DNA of 64,000 nt from Lachnospiraceae bacterium KGMB03038 (GCA_007361935.1 CP041667.1:2198501-2262500), one strand, 5' to 3'. Positions 44,133 through 53,899 are shown, numbered from the stretch's first letter. Notes: generated from the sequence alone by a model not told the origin. Made by a program: numbers and translations.

Positions 44133-45238
44133 ATTTCAATCCACACTTCCCATGCGGGGAGTGACGAAACAGATTCTGCAGCTTTCGGAAACGGAGGTGA
44201 TATTTCAATCCACACTACTCATACGAGGAGTGACCGCAACCACGGTCCAGGACCGCGTGTTCTATGCATTTCAATCCACACTCCCCATGCGGGGAGTGAC
44301 CATATAGTATATACCGCCTATAACAAGTACCTATTTCAATCCACACTCCCCATGCGGGGAGTGACTCCTCTGGGAGAAGATCCTGAATCTCTTCTGTCAA
44401 TTTCAATCCACACTCCCCATGCGGGGAGTGACACTATAAAAATACTAGCGCAAGTATATTTTTTCTATTTCAATCCACACTCCCCATGCGGGGAGTGACA
44501 GTTGTGGAAAGAAAAGGGAAGAACAGTTCCCTATTTCAATCCACACTCCCCATGCGGGGAGTGACGGGGCTCACTACCCCAAAACAGATTCGATTTTTAA
44601 TTTCAATCCACACTCCCCATGCGGGGAGTGACATTGTACAGCTAGCAAAAGACCATGGATGGGAGCTATTTCAATCCACACTCCCCATGCGGGGAGTGAC
44701 TGGAGGGGGCCGGCGGGAGCACAGACGGAAAGGCAATTTCAATCCACACTCCCCATGCGGGGAGTGACGCGATCTGGACGGAAATGTGCGGGGCTATTAA
44801 CATTTCAATCCACACTCCCCATGCGGGGAGTGACAGATCGGTATCACGGCAAAAGGCGCCGTAAAGGTAATTTCAATCCACACTCCCCATGCGGGGAGTG
44901 ACGGAGTATGAATATGGGAAATATTATCTAGAAGGAATTTCAATCCACACTCCCCATGCGGGGAGTGACCGAGTGCCAAAAATATTTGAGGCCGAGGCTG
45001 AGATTTCAATCCACACTCCCCATGCGGGGAGTGACATTGTACAGCTAGCAAAAGACCATGGATGGGAGCTATTTCAATCCACACTCCCCATGCGGGGAGT
45101 GACACACTGCCGCTACCGTATATGCAACAGAAAACGATTTCAATCCACACTCCCCATGCGGGGAGTGACGAGCAGCCGCCATCACTTGAGACGGCGGCAC
45201 TGTATATTTCAATCCACACTCCCCATGCGGGGAGTGAC
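44133..45238 (-). CRISPR. Type I-C CRISPR array, 17 repeats of 33 bp, 16 spacers
   Basis: Repeats start at 44133, 44202, 44268, 44333, 44400, 44467, 44533, 44600, 44668, 44736, 44802, 44870, 44937, 45003, 45071, 45137 and 45206. Spacers are 32-36 nt. In the transcribed (minus) orientation each repeat has stem CACTCCCC/GGGGAGTG and ends in TGGATTGAAAT, the 11-nt I-C crRNA handle. The two leftmost repeats carry substitutions, so the leader is on the right, beside cas2. Spacers 44633-44667 and 45036-45070 are identical. Confidence 0.98.
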
Positions 45239-45449
45239 CGCAATTTTAACCAAAAACTTCTTTTATCTTTTAGTCAAAATCAACAAATAATATTCTTTTA
45301 TCTCCTTCTTTTCCCCTTCTTTCCTCCTCCTTTTCCTCATTCACAGACAAAATCCAAACCCTTTGTGCACTTTTTCCGGTGCGAATCTCCCTGGCTTTTT
45401 CTGTTTGCTTCCGATTCGCACCCACATGCTTTTTACTCACACAGTTTTC
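45239..45449 (-). promoter_or_regulatory. CRISPR leader
   Basis: 211 nt of AT-rich sequence between cas2 and the least-degenerate end of the array, where the leader and array promoter should be. No reliable gene is seen in it, and the promoter boxes are not clear. Confidence 0.65.
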
Positions 45450-45740
45450 TCACAGTATCAATGTATCGTCTACCGCAATTCCTCTATCAACACCTACATG
45501 CTCTACCTTTGTTTTATATTTGTTTCCCAAGTAGTAAAATCTCAGACTGTCCACATCTTCATCAATTATTTCTGTTAATATTGCTTTCAAGGCGACACAT
45601 TGCGCATGGTCAACGATACATTCAAATACAGAATTCTGCACTCTTCTTCCATAATTTGTGCACTGTTTTGCAACCTTTCGCAGTCTCTTTTTTCCTGCGG
45701 CAGTTTCTGTATTTACATCATACGTAATCAGTACCAGCAC
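45450..45740 (-). CDS. cas2: CRISPR-associated endonuclease Cas2
   Basis: 96-residue ferredoxin-like protein that bridges the Cas1 dimers in spacer integration. Starts MLVLITYDVNTETAAGKKRL with the conserved Asp after strand 1, then YGRRVQNSVFEC. Last gene of the cas operon, adjacent to the leader. Confidence 0.96.
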   Translation of the reverse strand: MLVLITYDVNTETAAGKKRLRKVAKQCTNYGRRVQNSVFECIVDHAQCVALKAILTEIIDEDVDSLRFYYLGNKYKTKVEHVGVDRGIAVDDTLIL

Positions 45741-45779
45741 ATCCGCACCTCCTGTTGGCCATAAAAAATTTCCTCATCC

Positions 45780-46811
45780 CTATTTCCACAGGAAAACCGG
45801 ATATCCATCCAAATCTCCTCTCAAATATCTGGCAAGAAGCATAGCTTGTACATATGGAACCATTCCCCACTCTACCTTCTCTTTTAAATACGGATGCGTA
45901 ATGATCTCTTTCTTCTTAGCCTGCCATTCTATCAGCACTCTTTTCCTGAGTTCTTCATCCATTAAAACTGCCCCGTTTTCCTTTGTAGAAAAATTTTTGC
46001 CGCTGACAATTTTTTTATTAATAAGCGTTATCACAAACCGGTCTGCAAGAACCGCACGAAGCTCCTCGATCAGATCCAATGAGAGCGAAACACGCCCCGG
46101 GCGATCCGTATGAAGGTAACCTACATATGGATCAAGTCCCACGCTTTCCAGTGCTGAAGTAATGTTGTTCGTCAACAATGTGTATACAAAAGACAATAGT
46201 GCGTTTACTTTATCTACTGGCGGTCGTTTATTTCGCCCATGGAAGGAAAAATCCTTTTTCTGCTGAAGGATCAACTGATCAAATACTCCAAAATAAATGC
46301 TGGCTGCTTCCCCCTCGTATCCCCTGAGCTGTTCCTTGGATTCGCTATTCTGGATTTGTTCCAATGAATTTTTCATAAAAGCCGAAGCAGTTTTCACTTT
46401 GTCCACATCCATCTGAAGAGCATGATCCCTAACGGCTCTTTCCAGTACCCATCTGGCATTATAAACTTTTCCCAAAATACAGTTTTTTGCAATCTCCAGA
46501 CTAATCTTTTCATCATTTTTGCTGGCATATTGCTGTTCTCTTAAGATCACATTCCCTTTTACTCTTCCGGAAATACGTGCCAAAAACTTTCCTTGTGGCG
46601 TAAGATAACACAAAGAAATGTTCCTTTCCGCACATACCCCCATCAACGCCGGACTTGTTCCCCGATAGCCAAAGGAAACAATCCCTTCCAGGTTGTGAAG
46701 CGGTACTCTGCCCACTTCTTTTTGTTCTTCCAAAACGACAACATTTTCTCCATCCAAAGACAGATAGCTGTTTTCAGAAGCAACATACAAGGTATTCAGA
46801 AGTTTTCTCAT
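45780..46811 (-). CDS. cas1: CRISPR-associated endonuclease Cas1
   Basis: 343-residue I-C type integrase. Metal-site regions are visible: GYEGEAASIYFG (Glu), then GYLHTDRPGRVSLSLDLIEEL (His and Asp/Glu). It overlaps cas4 by 4 nt. Appears intact. Confidence 0.96.
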   Translation of the reverse strand: MRKLLNTLYVASENSYLSLDGENVVVLEEQKEVGRVPLHNLEGIVSFGYRGTSPALMGVCAERNISLCYLTPQGKFLARISGRVKGNVILREQQYASKNDEKISLEIAKNCILGKVYNARWVLERAVRDHALQMDVDKVKTASAFMKNSLEQIQNSESKEQLRGYEGEAASIYFGVFDQLILQQKKDFSFHGRNKRPPVDKVNALLSFVYTLLTNNITSALESVGLDPYVGYLHTDRPGRVSLSLDLIEELRAVLADRFVITLINKKIVSGKNFSTKENGAVLMDEELRKRVLIEWQAKKKEIITHPYLKEKVEWGMVPYVQAMLLARYLRGDLDGYPVFLWK

Positions 46812-47473
46812 ATCTCTTCCTCCTTCAGCATCTGATCAATATAGGTCTTTACAGAGACTGCTTTCCCCAATTTAGGCAGACAGATATCCTTCAAGGAACA
46901 AGCATTGCAGGATTTACTATACTTGACTTTTGGTGTATATTTCCTCGCATAATAATTGTGCATTTCCTGAAACATACTCCTTACTTCCTCACGAAGTTCT
47001 TCTGTGATTTCGATTCTCTCACGCCGTCTTGTCTCTCCGTAAAAAATTGCCCCTTCCGGCACCTGTGCGGAAAACATTTCTTCCAGGCACATAGCCTGTG
47101 CCGTTAATTGAAGGATATCTTCTTCTGAGAGCTTTGGTTTCCCTTTCTTATATTCCACTGGATAAACAGAGTAAAGTCCACGGTGGCCATATAACTTGAT
47201 TCCATCCTCACACTTATGAAATTCCACCAGATCACACTCTCCGCTGATCCCTAGTTCCCGTGAAGACACCGGCAATGCTCTGGCAGTAATTGTATCCTTT
47301 CTCTTTTCCTTTAAAAGAGGGTCATGTACTTTTTTATGCATCAGTTCCCCGACGACAGTGTGGACATTTTCTTCCCACTGCTGTTCAATATGAATCAGCG
47401 CCCACTGCCGCCGGCAAAATTTAAAATGCTGTATTCCAGAGATCATCAAATAATCATCTTCTGAATATTCCAT
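46808..47473 (-). CDS. cas4: CRISPR-associated exonuclease Cas4
   Basis: 221-residue RecB-type nuclease that trims pre-spacers and selects the PAM. HFKFCRRQWALIH supplies the first Cys, GISGECDLVEF and PVEYKKGK form the PD-(D/E)XK site, and CNACSLKDIC supplies the other cluster cysteines. Start and stop overlap the neighbouring cas genes. Confidence 0.95.
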   Translation of the reverse strand: MEYSEDDYLMISGIQHFKFCRRQWALIHIEQQWEENVHTVVGELMHKKVHDPLLKEKRKDTITARALPVSSRELGISGECDLVEFHKCEDGIKLYGHRGLYSVYPVEYKKGKPKLSEEDILQLTAQAMCLEEMFSAQVPEGAIFYGETRRRERIEITEELREEVRSMFQEMHNYYARKYTPKVKYSKSCNACSLKDICLPKLGKAVSVKTYIDQMLKEEEI

Positions 47474-48384
47474 TATATCATCCTTTTTACTTCTACCATC
47501 TCTGGTATCCTGTCCTCATGAATTTCTACCGTATAATCCTGATACCGTCTTGGATACTCTACATCCTCGTTTTTCTTTACTTCTACCGCATCAAACAATT
47601 TATATGCCGGACAGTCTCCCAATTCTTTACTGTGCTTAAATACGATCAATTCTCGAACTGCCATTTTTCCTCTTGCGGCAGAATGATCGTTTTCAAACAT
47701 ATTAATGATCGCTTCCCATAAAAGCGTCAGATCATCTTCTGAGAAACCTGTTACTTTTCTCGCAAGATTTGCGGAAATATAACCTTCTGCCCGATACAGT
47801 CCATAAGGAACAATACTCTTTCTTCCCATTTCCGTACTTTTATTTTCTGCATCCTTTTCCGTTGTAATAGCCACTCTGGTGATGGTCGCTTCCTGGCTGA
47901 TGACAGGGTCAATACTTCTCGCAAATCCGATCTGCACCGGCCCCCTTACCTGTCCGCAGTTCAGAGAAGCTTTTACAAATGTAGTCATAACAGCGCCAAA
48001 GGTACGGATATCGTAAAAATTACTGCACATATAATCCCGCAGTTTCACGTCTGTGTCAGGATCACTTTTCTTTAATTTCTTTAACGCTTCTGTTACTTTC
48101 TTATCGTCTGTCTCCTCAATTCCCAAATCCTTGCAGGCTTCCCTGTCGCTTCTATTCAACGGAACATCTTCTTTGATATAGATCTGGTAACCTTTTTCAT
48201 CTTCTTTTACTGTCTCAACATAATTACGGATCTTACGCTTCAGACATACATCTGTCACCAGGCCAAGACCACTCTCCGGATCAATTCTTGGCATATTTCC
48301 GGCATCCGGGTCCCCGTTTGGATTGCCATTCTCCACATCAAACAGCACTACGAATTCATACCTGTTTTTGATCACTTCACTCAT
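47473..48384 (-). CDS. cas7c: Type I-C Cascade backbone protein Cas7 (Csd2)
   Basis: 303-residue RAMP-fold protein that coats the crRNA guide. Starts with NRYEFVVLFDVENGNPNGDPD, the Csd2 signature, then TDVCLKRKIRNYV and FGAVMT. It begins directly after cas8c and ends on the cas4 start. Confidence 0.96.
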   Translation of the reverse strand: MSEVIKNRYEFVVLFDVENGNPNGDPDAGNMPRIDPESGLGLVTDVCLKRKIRNYVETVKEDEKGYQIYIKEDVPLNRSDREACKDLGIEETDDKKVTEALKKLKKSDPDTDVKLRDYMCSNFYDIRTFGAVMTTFVKASLNCGQVRGPVQIGFARSIDPVISQEATITRVAITTEKDAENKSTEMGRKSIVPYGLYRAEGYISANLARKVTGFSEDDLTLLWEAIINMFENDHSAARGKMAVRELIVFKHSKELGDCPAYKLFDAVEVKKNEDVEYPRRYQDYTVEIHEDRIPEMVEVKRMI

Positions 48385-50121
48385 CTAATTTTCCTCCCTT
48401 TTTTCGTACTTTTTCTGTACCTGATGATAGTATCCCAGAATAAATTTCCCTTGTTCTTCCAGTGAAAGGCGAGCCGGAAATTCTCCTTCAATCTTCCCCA
48501 TAATTTCTGTCAGAAGTTTTTCATAATAAATCTTCGCGCTTCCCTTTTCTCGCTCCAACTTTTTCATATGGCTGTTTTTCAGCTTTACAAGAATTGGGAA
48601 AACCGATGCGGGTGTGGCGCACGCCGCGTTAAAATATCGATCCCGGATTGTAGCCTTAATCCCCGGATTGGTATCTAACTGAATCGATTCCAATACGGAA
48701 AACAATCTTCCCAGCACATAGGCTCTGTCTTGGCTTTCTTCGTTCAGTCCCATATAATTTTCTCCTTCCTTCCATCCCATATTTCGTATCAGATATGCCT
48801 TGATGATCCCTGCACGTCCCCATGTGATATTCCCCTGCTCTGCCCGGATTCGAATCAGCACATCCGTATAAAGACTTGCCGGATATCTGGCTCCTGATAA
48901 AATTGCCTGCAGTACCAGCGCCGCCATATTGGGAACCGGGGTCTTATCCTTTGAATTCTGATTGACCGTCTCTGAGAGCATTGACCGGATTCCTAAGTAT
49001 TCCTCACCGGCCCAGCTTGGCTTTACAATGGACATTCTCTCATAATGCTTTGCCAGATTCCCCAGGATATTTCCAAAAGAATCCTGATAGAAAAAACGCA
49101 CAGAAAGCCTGGCCGCATTGGGAGCCAGTGATAAAATGTAAAACTTCTGTTCCAAATTTAATACTACATCGTCAAACTGCACTTGCCTCTGTTGTTTCAA
49201 ATTGTCGAAGATTCCTTTGATCTCCTTCTGATTATCCCGCTTGGGATCTGCACAGCTAAAAAACGCCGCCTGATATTCTTCTTTTGCGTCTTCCGCCCAG
49301 AATAAGATCATTGAGTCTCCTAATTGGAAGGTATACTCCCGCTGGCCAAGGAGATAATTAAGGGCTGTGGTATAAGCAAACTCTGCATATCTTCCCACCG
49401 GCGCGTTATAGCTTTGTTCCTTCCCATAGGACTCAAAGGCCGGCGCATTAAAAGATACCAGTGCCGCTCCGCTGGACTGGGCGCCTGGAACTCCTTTGAT
49501 CGTCTTGTGGATCCTGGATATTTCTGCCTGTTTTCCCGTAACAAGGCAGATTCCCATCTGTCCGGATTCGTCTGAACTATCCCTTGCTCTCTCCCATGCC
49601 TCCTGGATAGCGGGATCATCCTGAGCATAGTTGATCTCTCTGCAGAAGATCAAATTGCCGCCGTCCGTAATGTCATCCCAGTGATCTTGGATCTCATTGT
49701 TTTCCTCTGCTCTCCTAGGGTCCCAACTCTCAAAGAACCGACAAACAGCCTGTGCCATTTCGCTATTTACGTCTTTTAACAATGTTAAGTGTTTTTCCTT
49801 CGCCGCTTCAAAACAGTCTGTCAGTCTTTGATTTGTCCCTTCCGCATCAATCCCAAGAAGATACTTAGAATTGTCACACAGAAAATTTGCTGAAACACCG
49901 GAAGAACGAGTCACCATCTCCGGCACAGTCAGCACCTGCGGTGCCCATACCTTCTTTTTCCCTCGCTCTTCCTCCGTCTTTAACGGAATAATCCCTGTAA
50001 CCTCACCCTCTTTTGAAAGATTGATCCCGTAAGATACTTTCGCCATGCACCATCCTTCCCGGCTTACCTTCCCCTGCTCTGCCAGCCTGTCATAGTGCTC
50101 TGCCAATGCCTGTAAGATCAT
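48385..50121 (-). CDS. cas8c: Type I-C Cascade large subunit Cas8c (Csd1)
   Basis: 578 residues. Recognises the PAM (TTC in characterised I-C systems) and in this subtype the same gene often makes a small subunit from an internal start. Starts MILQALAEHYDRLAEQGKV and has FLCDNSKYLLGI and GICLVTGKQAEISRIH, typical of Csd1. It overlaps cas5 by 4 nt. Confidence 0.95.
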   Translation of the reverse strand: MILQALAEHYDRLAEQGKVSREGWCMAKVSYGINLSKEGEVTGIIPLKTEEERGKKKVWAPQVLTVPEMVTRSSGVSANFLCDNSKYLLGIDAEGTNQRLTDCFEAAKEKHLTLLKDVNSEMAQAVCRFFESWDPRRAEENNEIQDHWDDITDGGNLIFCREINYAQDDPAIQEAWERARDSSDESGQMGICLVTGKQAEISRIHKTIKGVPGAQSSGAALVSFNAPAFESYGKEQSYNAPVGRYAEFAYTTALNYLLGQREYTFQLGDSMILFWAEDAKEEYQAAFFSCADPKRDNQKEIKGIFDNLKQQRQVQFDDVVLNLEQKFYILSLAPNAARLSVRFFYQDSFGNILGNLAKHYERMSIVKPSWAGEEYLGIRSMLSETVNQNSKDKTPVPNMAALVLQAILSGARYPASLYTDVLIRIRAEQGNITWGRAGIIKAYLIRNMGWKEGENYMGLNEESQDRAYVLGRLFSVLESIQLDTNPGIKATIRDRYFNAACATPASVFPILVKLKNSHMKKLEREKGSAKIYYEKLLTEIMGKIEGEFPARLSLEEQGKFILGYYHQVQKKYEKREEN

Positions 50122-50780
50122 CGTACCACCTCACAGTCTCTCAGATCCAGAATCCCTTTTCTCATAACAGCCCGAAAGAACATGGGCTTTATATCGTTCT
50201 GGTCAGAGTAATCCAGATCGAAAAGCATGAATCCCAGATCCTTTTCCTCCACAACATCATATGCGGTCTTAATATCATCTTCCTCGCACAATGCAAAATT
50301 CGCCGGAAATTCTCTGCATCCAAAATACGGCATATGGAAACATTCTCCCCTGCGCAACCGTCTCATAACGATATCTTTAAATTTCCCAGGGTTGTCCGTC
50401 TCATTCGCCTTGTCAGTCATTTCAAAATGCGCTTCGATCACATATTCTACATCCCGAAGAAGAAGCGATGCTCTCTGGACAATGTCTGACTTTGCGCTTA
50501 TGTACAGCGGCTTGTCCGCGCCGTTATAGACTTGCAGTACATTGCTTGCCAGAATCTTACTTTTCACTTCGTTACGCCGTACACTAGTAAACCGGATCGG
50601 ATTGACCACATGGATCTTATCAATGACCCATTTCATCCCCGGATGCCAATACACCGCCTCCAGGATCCCTCGTGCCGCCGAGGGGGTCATAACATCATAG
50701 GAGCAGCGTTCCACTTTCATCTCCGGTCTGGAGAAAAGGGCATATTGTCCCCAAACTCTGACCTTTACGCCCATCCCCAT
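50118..50780 (-). CDS. cas5c: Type I-C crRNA-processing protein Cas5 (Cas5d)
   Basis: 220-residue RAMP protein that cuts pre-crRNA in this subtype (no Cas6 is present), leaving an 11-nt 5' handle. Shows VRVWGQYALFSRPEMKVERC and the YDVMTPSAARGILEAVYW helix. AAAGGAGG is 7 nt before the ATG. It starts 27 nt after the DUF3791 stop, so it is probably cotranscribed with the toxin-like genes. Confidence 0.95.
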   Translation of the reverse strand: MGMGVKVRVWGQYALFSRPEMKVERCSYDVMTPSAARGILEAVYWHPGMKWVIDKIHVVNPIRFTSVRRNEVKSKILASNVLQVYNGADKPLYISAKSDIVQRASLLLRDVEYVIEAHFEMTDKANETDNPGKFKDIVMRRLRRGECFHMPYFGCREFPANFALCEEDDIKTAYDVVEEKDLGFMLFDLDYSDQNDIKPMFFRAVMRKGILDLRDCEVVR

Positions 50781-50807
50781 AGCGGTTCCTCCTTTCTTCG
50801 TTTCATT

Positions 50808-51248
50808 TTACAAAATCACTCCTTCCTTATAGCACTCAGCTATATAATCTCTTGGCTGATAATAGAAATCCGTATTATAGTCTGAAATCTGAGCATCAAT
50901 CCAGGAATGATATACTTCCCAGATTCCATTTACAATGTTTTCCTCTTCATAAACATCCTCGATCAGACGCTCATATACTTCTCCAATATCCCAGTACCCC
51001 GGCACCGTATATCTGCAGTCCTTTACATTGTCAAAAGTTCCCTCTGTGATATGCGCTTCCTCTATAAACTCAGCAGCCGTCTTTTCAATCGGGTCACAGT
51101 GAAATACATCTGCGTATTCATAAATTCTTTCAATTCTTTCTTTTCCCAGAAAATCTGTCACCTTACCTCTTTTTCTTTTCGTGCTGCGTCCAATATATTC
51201 AATTAAACTGCAAGTAAAAAAAAGTGCGTTATTATTTTTTCTTCCCAT
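50808..51248 (-). CDS. DUF3791 family protein, putative partner of DUF3990
   Basis: About 146 residues. Its N-terminal region NNALFFTCSLIEYIGRSTK and RIYEYADVFHCDPIEK matches what I recall of DUF3791, a small family often found beside DUF3990. The second half (Trp/Tyr/Glu-rich) is less familiar. CGAGG precedes the ATG at 51248, and the gene overlaps the end of the DUF3990 gene by 17 nt. The pair looks like a toxin-antitoxin module; which partner is the antitoxin is inferred from family context. It sits upstream of cas5. Confidence 0.7.
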   Translation of the reverse strand: MGRKNNNALFFTCSLIEYIGRSTKRKRGKVTDFLGKERIERIYEYADVFHCDPIEKTAAEFIEEAHITEGTFDNVKDCRYTVPGYWDIGEVYERLIEDVYEEENIVNGIWEVYHSWIDAQISDYNTDFYYQPRDYIAECYKEGVIL

Positions 51249-51699
51249 ATACAACCTCGCTTCCAATAAATTTTAATGTATCAAGCGCAGAAATACTGTG
51301 GAAACTAATTTGGTGAGTCGGATATTTAAACTTTGCCAGTTCCCAAAAAGCGGCCCTTGAAATTTTTCCATCCATATAGTTTTGGATATAATTATAAATC
51401 GTATCATCTGCCATAGGCCCTTCTACGATATCATAAGTGTGGGAAATCCCGCTGCGGCAGGAAATCACAAAATCCAGCCATTCCTCAGTCATTTTTTCAA
51501 AGACAAGGTAGGTAAGGCTATGATTAGGCACATATTCATATTTATTCAAATACCCTATTTCACCATAGCGAGATGCCCACCGCTTTGCCTGTTCTTCGTA
51601 TTGTGTGCAATAAAAGCCGAAATAAAAATCTTTGTTAAATCTTGCTTTCCTTATTTCTGGATATTCTACGATTTCTCTGCTGCCATGATATAAAATCAT
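51232..51699 (-). CDS. DUF3990 protein, ADP-ribosyltransferase-like putative toxin
   Basis: 155 residues. The start MILYHGSREIVEYPEIRKAR, followed by DFYFGFYCTQYEEQAKRWA, is the DUF3990 pattern, which is thought to have an ADP-ribosyltransferase fold (His in YHGS, aromatic in FGFY). AAAGGAG lies 5 nt before the ATG. A possible promoter of its own is at 51746-51774. It is lodged between cas5 and the nuclease gene. A toxic role is inferred, not shown. Confidence 0.72.
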   Translation of the reverse strand: MILYHGSREIVEYPEIRKARFNKDFYFGFYCTQYEEQAKRWASRYGEIGYLNKYEYVPNHSLTYLVFEKMTEEWLDFVISCRSGISHTYDIVEGPMADDTIYNYIQNYMDGKISRAAFWELAKFKYPTHQISFHSISALDTLKFIGSEVVYGKKK

Positions 51700-51745
51700 A
51701 CAATCTCCTTTCTGCTCCCCTAAATTACATGGTATCTATACTTGT

Positions 51746-51774
51746 AATATACTCTTCGTAAGTTGCAAAAGCAA
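51746..51774 (-). promoter_or_regulatory. Possible internal promoter before DUF3990
   Basis: Minus strand: TTGCTT (51769-51774), 17-nt spacer, TATATT (51746-51751). An inverted repeat CATAGC/GCTATA (51776-51790) lies just upstream and could be an operator. Confidence 0.5.
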
Positions 51775-51838
51775 CATAGCTTTGCTATACCTTCTAACAT
51801 CGGACTTCCCATTTTCGTCCCCTACATTTTTTATCTTT

Positions 51839-53899
51839 TTATAACTGCATCCCTTGTTCGATTGCATTGGCTAATGCACGTATTTTATTTATCACCGTAT
51901 TTTCATTATGTAAAATATAGCGAACATTTTCTGGAGAACCACTTTTATCTACTCTTTTAAGAATTCCTATCGAATTTCCTGAAAGTATATCAAATCCACC
52001 GATTAATTCCTCTAATAAAGGGGATACGCTTGAATTTCTCAATAATAAAAACAAGTCCCTCGGAGAAAGACTTTCCAATAATTCTTGTTCATTACAAAAT
52101 TGCCTTATGATTTCCGAAATAATATCCATCTCTCTTCTTTTGAATGAGATGATTTCTTCAAGCCGCGAGAAACCATTGGGTACCTGAAACATCAGAGCGA
52201 TTTCTTCCAGACTTAATCCTAATTCTTGGGACGCATTTGCCACTTCAATTAATTGTTTGTCTGTAATAAGCGCATATTCTTTCTTGATTGCAAAATTTTT
52301 AATTGTCTCACCACTGAATCCAGGTCCAATGACTGCAACATATTCAGCATTATTTTTTTCTTTATGCGTATCTAAAGCGATATCACTAATATCTCCATGT
52401 GACACTTGCCCACTTGATTTTGATTTTCCATCTAGGATAGCAACTACCATATCATCATTTTGCTTCCACTTTACAATAACATCTGTATTGCCAGATCCTC
52501 CTATATGCTCTGCTCTAAACCCCATATAACTAAATAGATCTGAAATAGCTTCTTCAAATGCTACTCCCGAAAGCTTTCCTTCTGCCGCTGGGTTCACGGC
52601 TGCAACTCGTAATCGTTCACTTATAATGTCTAATTTATTTGATTCGCTGTCAGATATACTCACTTTTTCTTCAGCGCTTTCTTCAGTAATATCATATTGT
52701 ACCGTTTTTTCCAGTGGTAAAGTTTCCGCAAAAGTCTTTCCCATTTTTGTTGTTTTTAAGTGAAGATACCGGGGCTCATCCAGCAATCCTGCTTCCAGCA
52801 AAAAACCTGTCATCCACCTTGTTTTTTCTTTATTCATGCCATAATTCTTTCCTATGTGATAAATATCATTCCGAACAATATCGTTCTGTGCATATAACAA
52901 GATTTCTCCTACAAACCGCATATGTATATGTAAAATACGAATGAAGTCTAATTCATTTCCTGTTTCTACCCATGCCTGTGCTGCCGCTGTCGCAAGATAA
53001 ACATTTCTCCCCACTTCCTCTAATAAACCTGAAGCTTTTAAGAATGGTAACATTGATTCCACACTGCTTAATTTTAATTCGAATTCTTTTTCTATAAATT
53101 CAAACAATTCTTTCTTCGAAATTTTATTCGAAGCAACCTGAATAATGATTCTTAAATTTTCTATACGATTTGGACTGGGAGCCCATATATTATATGTACA
53201 TCGCTTTTTATGCATTTCGGGATGATCTCTAAGTTTCTGCAATAATCCCTCAATTTCTATAGGCGGGTCTGCAATCTCTATATCATCTATATCTGAATCC
53301 TCGTGTTCTAATACTTCCGGGTTTATAATACACCATTTTTTTAAAGCTTCTTTTCCTGATTCTGTTACTTTCCACTTCCGGTTTCCTATTGCTTCTATCA
53401 GTCCCAAAACTTCCAGCCAATCCATTCTTTTTCTAGTATTACTTAAATTCTTCCAATTCAAGCCATATTTCTTACATATTTTTTGATCGGCTTCTTCTAC
53501 TGTTATAGGTGTAACGTTTATAACATCCAGCATTTCACCAAATAGACGAACTCTTTCTTGTATCATATCTGCCAGTTTCTTCTTCGTTGGCTTCTCAACA
53601 AATTCTTGCCCTTTGTCTGATAACACAAGTTTCCCCGCATGGTTATAGACTAATCCGATTCCTTTTAAAAATGGTGTATACACACGCCACGTCTGCCCAT
53701 TTACTAAGTTCCCGGTATCTGGTATCATATCCAGATCATAAGCCTCCCCTATTTCAACCAATTCTACAAGTCTTTTCACAAGATCATACCAGACCTGTTT
53801 CCCGCCTCTCAGATCAGGAATCGTCCATCCTTTTTTTCGCCATTCGTTTTTTTGTTTCTGAATATCCGTATTTTTTACAGCTTCTTGCTTTTGTCTCAT
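51839..53899 (-). CDS. Winged-helix protein with PD-(D/E)XK restriction-type nuclease domain
   Basis: 686 residues. The first 430 or so contain several winged-helix-like units (for example VWYDLVKRLVELVEIGEAY and WLEVLGLIEAIGNRKWKVTE), as in DNA-recognition parts of FokI-like enzymes. The nuclease core is GVAFEEAISDLFSYMGF (Glu), GGSGNTDVIV (Asp about 473) and ILDGKSK (Asp about 490, Lys about 492). No methyltransferase gene is adjacent, so a methylation-dependent or abortive role is possible. AAGAGG precedes the ATG. Inserted between cas5 and cas3. Confidence 0.75.
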   Translation of the reverse strand: MRQKQEAVKNTDIQKQKNEWRKKGWTIPDLRGGKQVWYDLVKRLVELVEIGEAYDLDMIPDTGNLVNGQTWRVYTPFLKGIGLVYNHAGKLVLSDKGQEFVEKPTKKKLADMIQERVRLFGEMLDVINVTPITVEEADQKICKKYGLNWKNLSNTRKRMDWLEVLGLIEAIGNRKWKVTESGKEALKKWCIINPEVLEHEDSDIDDIEIADPPIEIEGLLQKLRDHPEMHKKRCTYNIWAPSPNRIENLRIIIQVASNKISKKELFEFIEKEFELKLSSVESMLPFLKASGLLEEVGRNVYLATAAAQAWVETGNELDFIRILHIHMRFVGEILLYAQNDIVRNDIYHIGKNYGMNKEKTRWMTGFLLEAGLLDEPRYLHLKTTKMGKTFAETLPLEKTVQYDITEESAEEKVSISDSESNKLDIISERLRVAAVNPAAEGKLSGVAFEEAISDLFSYMGFRAEHIGGSGNTDVIVKWKQNDDMVVAILDGKSKSSGQVSHGDISDIALDTHKEKNNAEYVAVIGPGFSGETIKNFAIKKEYALITDKQLIEVANASQELGLSLEEIALMFQVPNGFSRLEEIISFKRREMDIISEIIRQFCNEQELLESLSPRDLFLLLRNSSVSPLLEELIGGFDILSGNSIGILKRVDKSGSPENVRYILHNENTVINKIRALANAIEQGMQL

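Noticed and set aside
44133..45238. Self-targeting spacers against this window
   Set aside because: I saw no spacer match by eye outside the array; a real search is needed to be sure.
44486..45290. Open frames on both strands inside the CRISPR array with repeated peptide units
   Set aside because: They are translations of the repeats and spacers; no start signals and the region is clearly an array.
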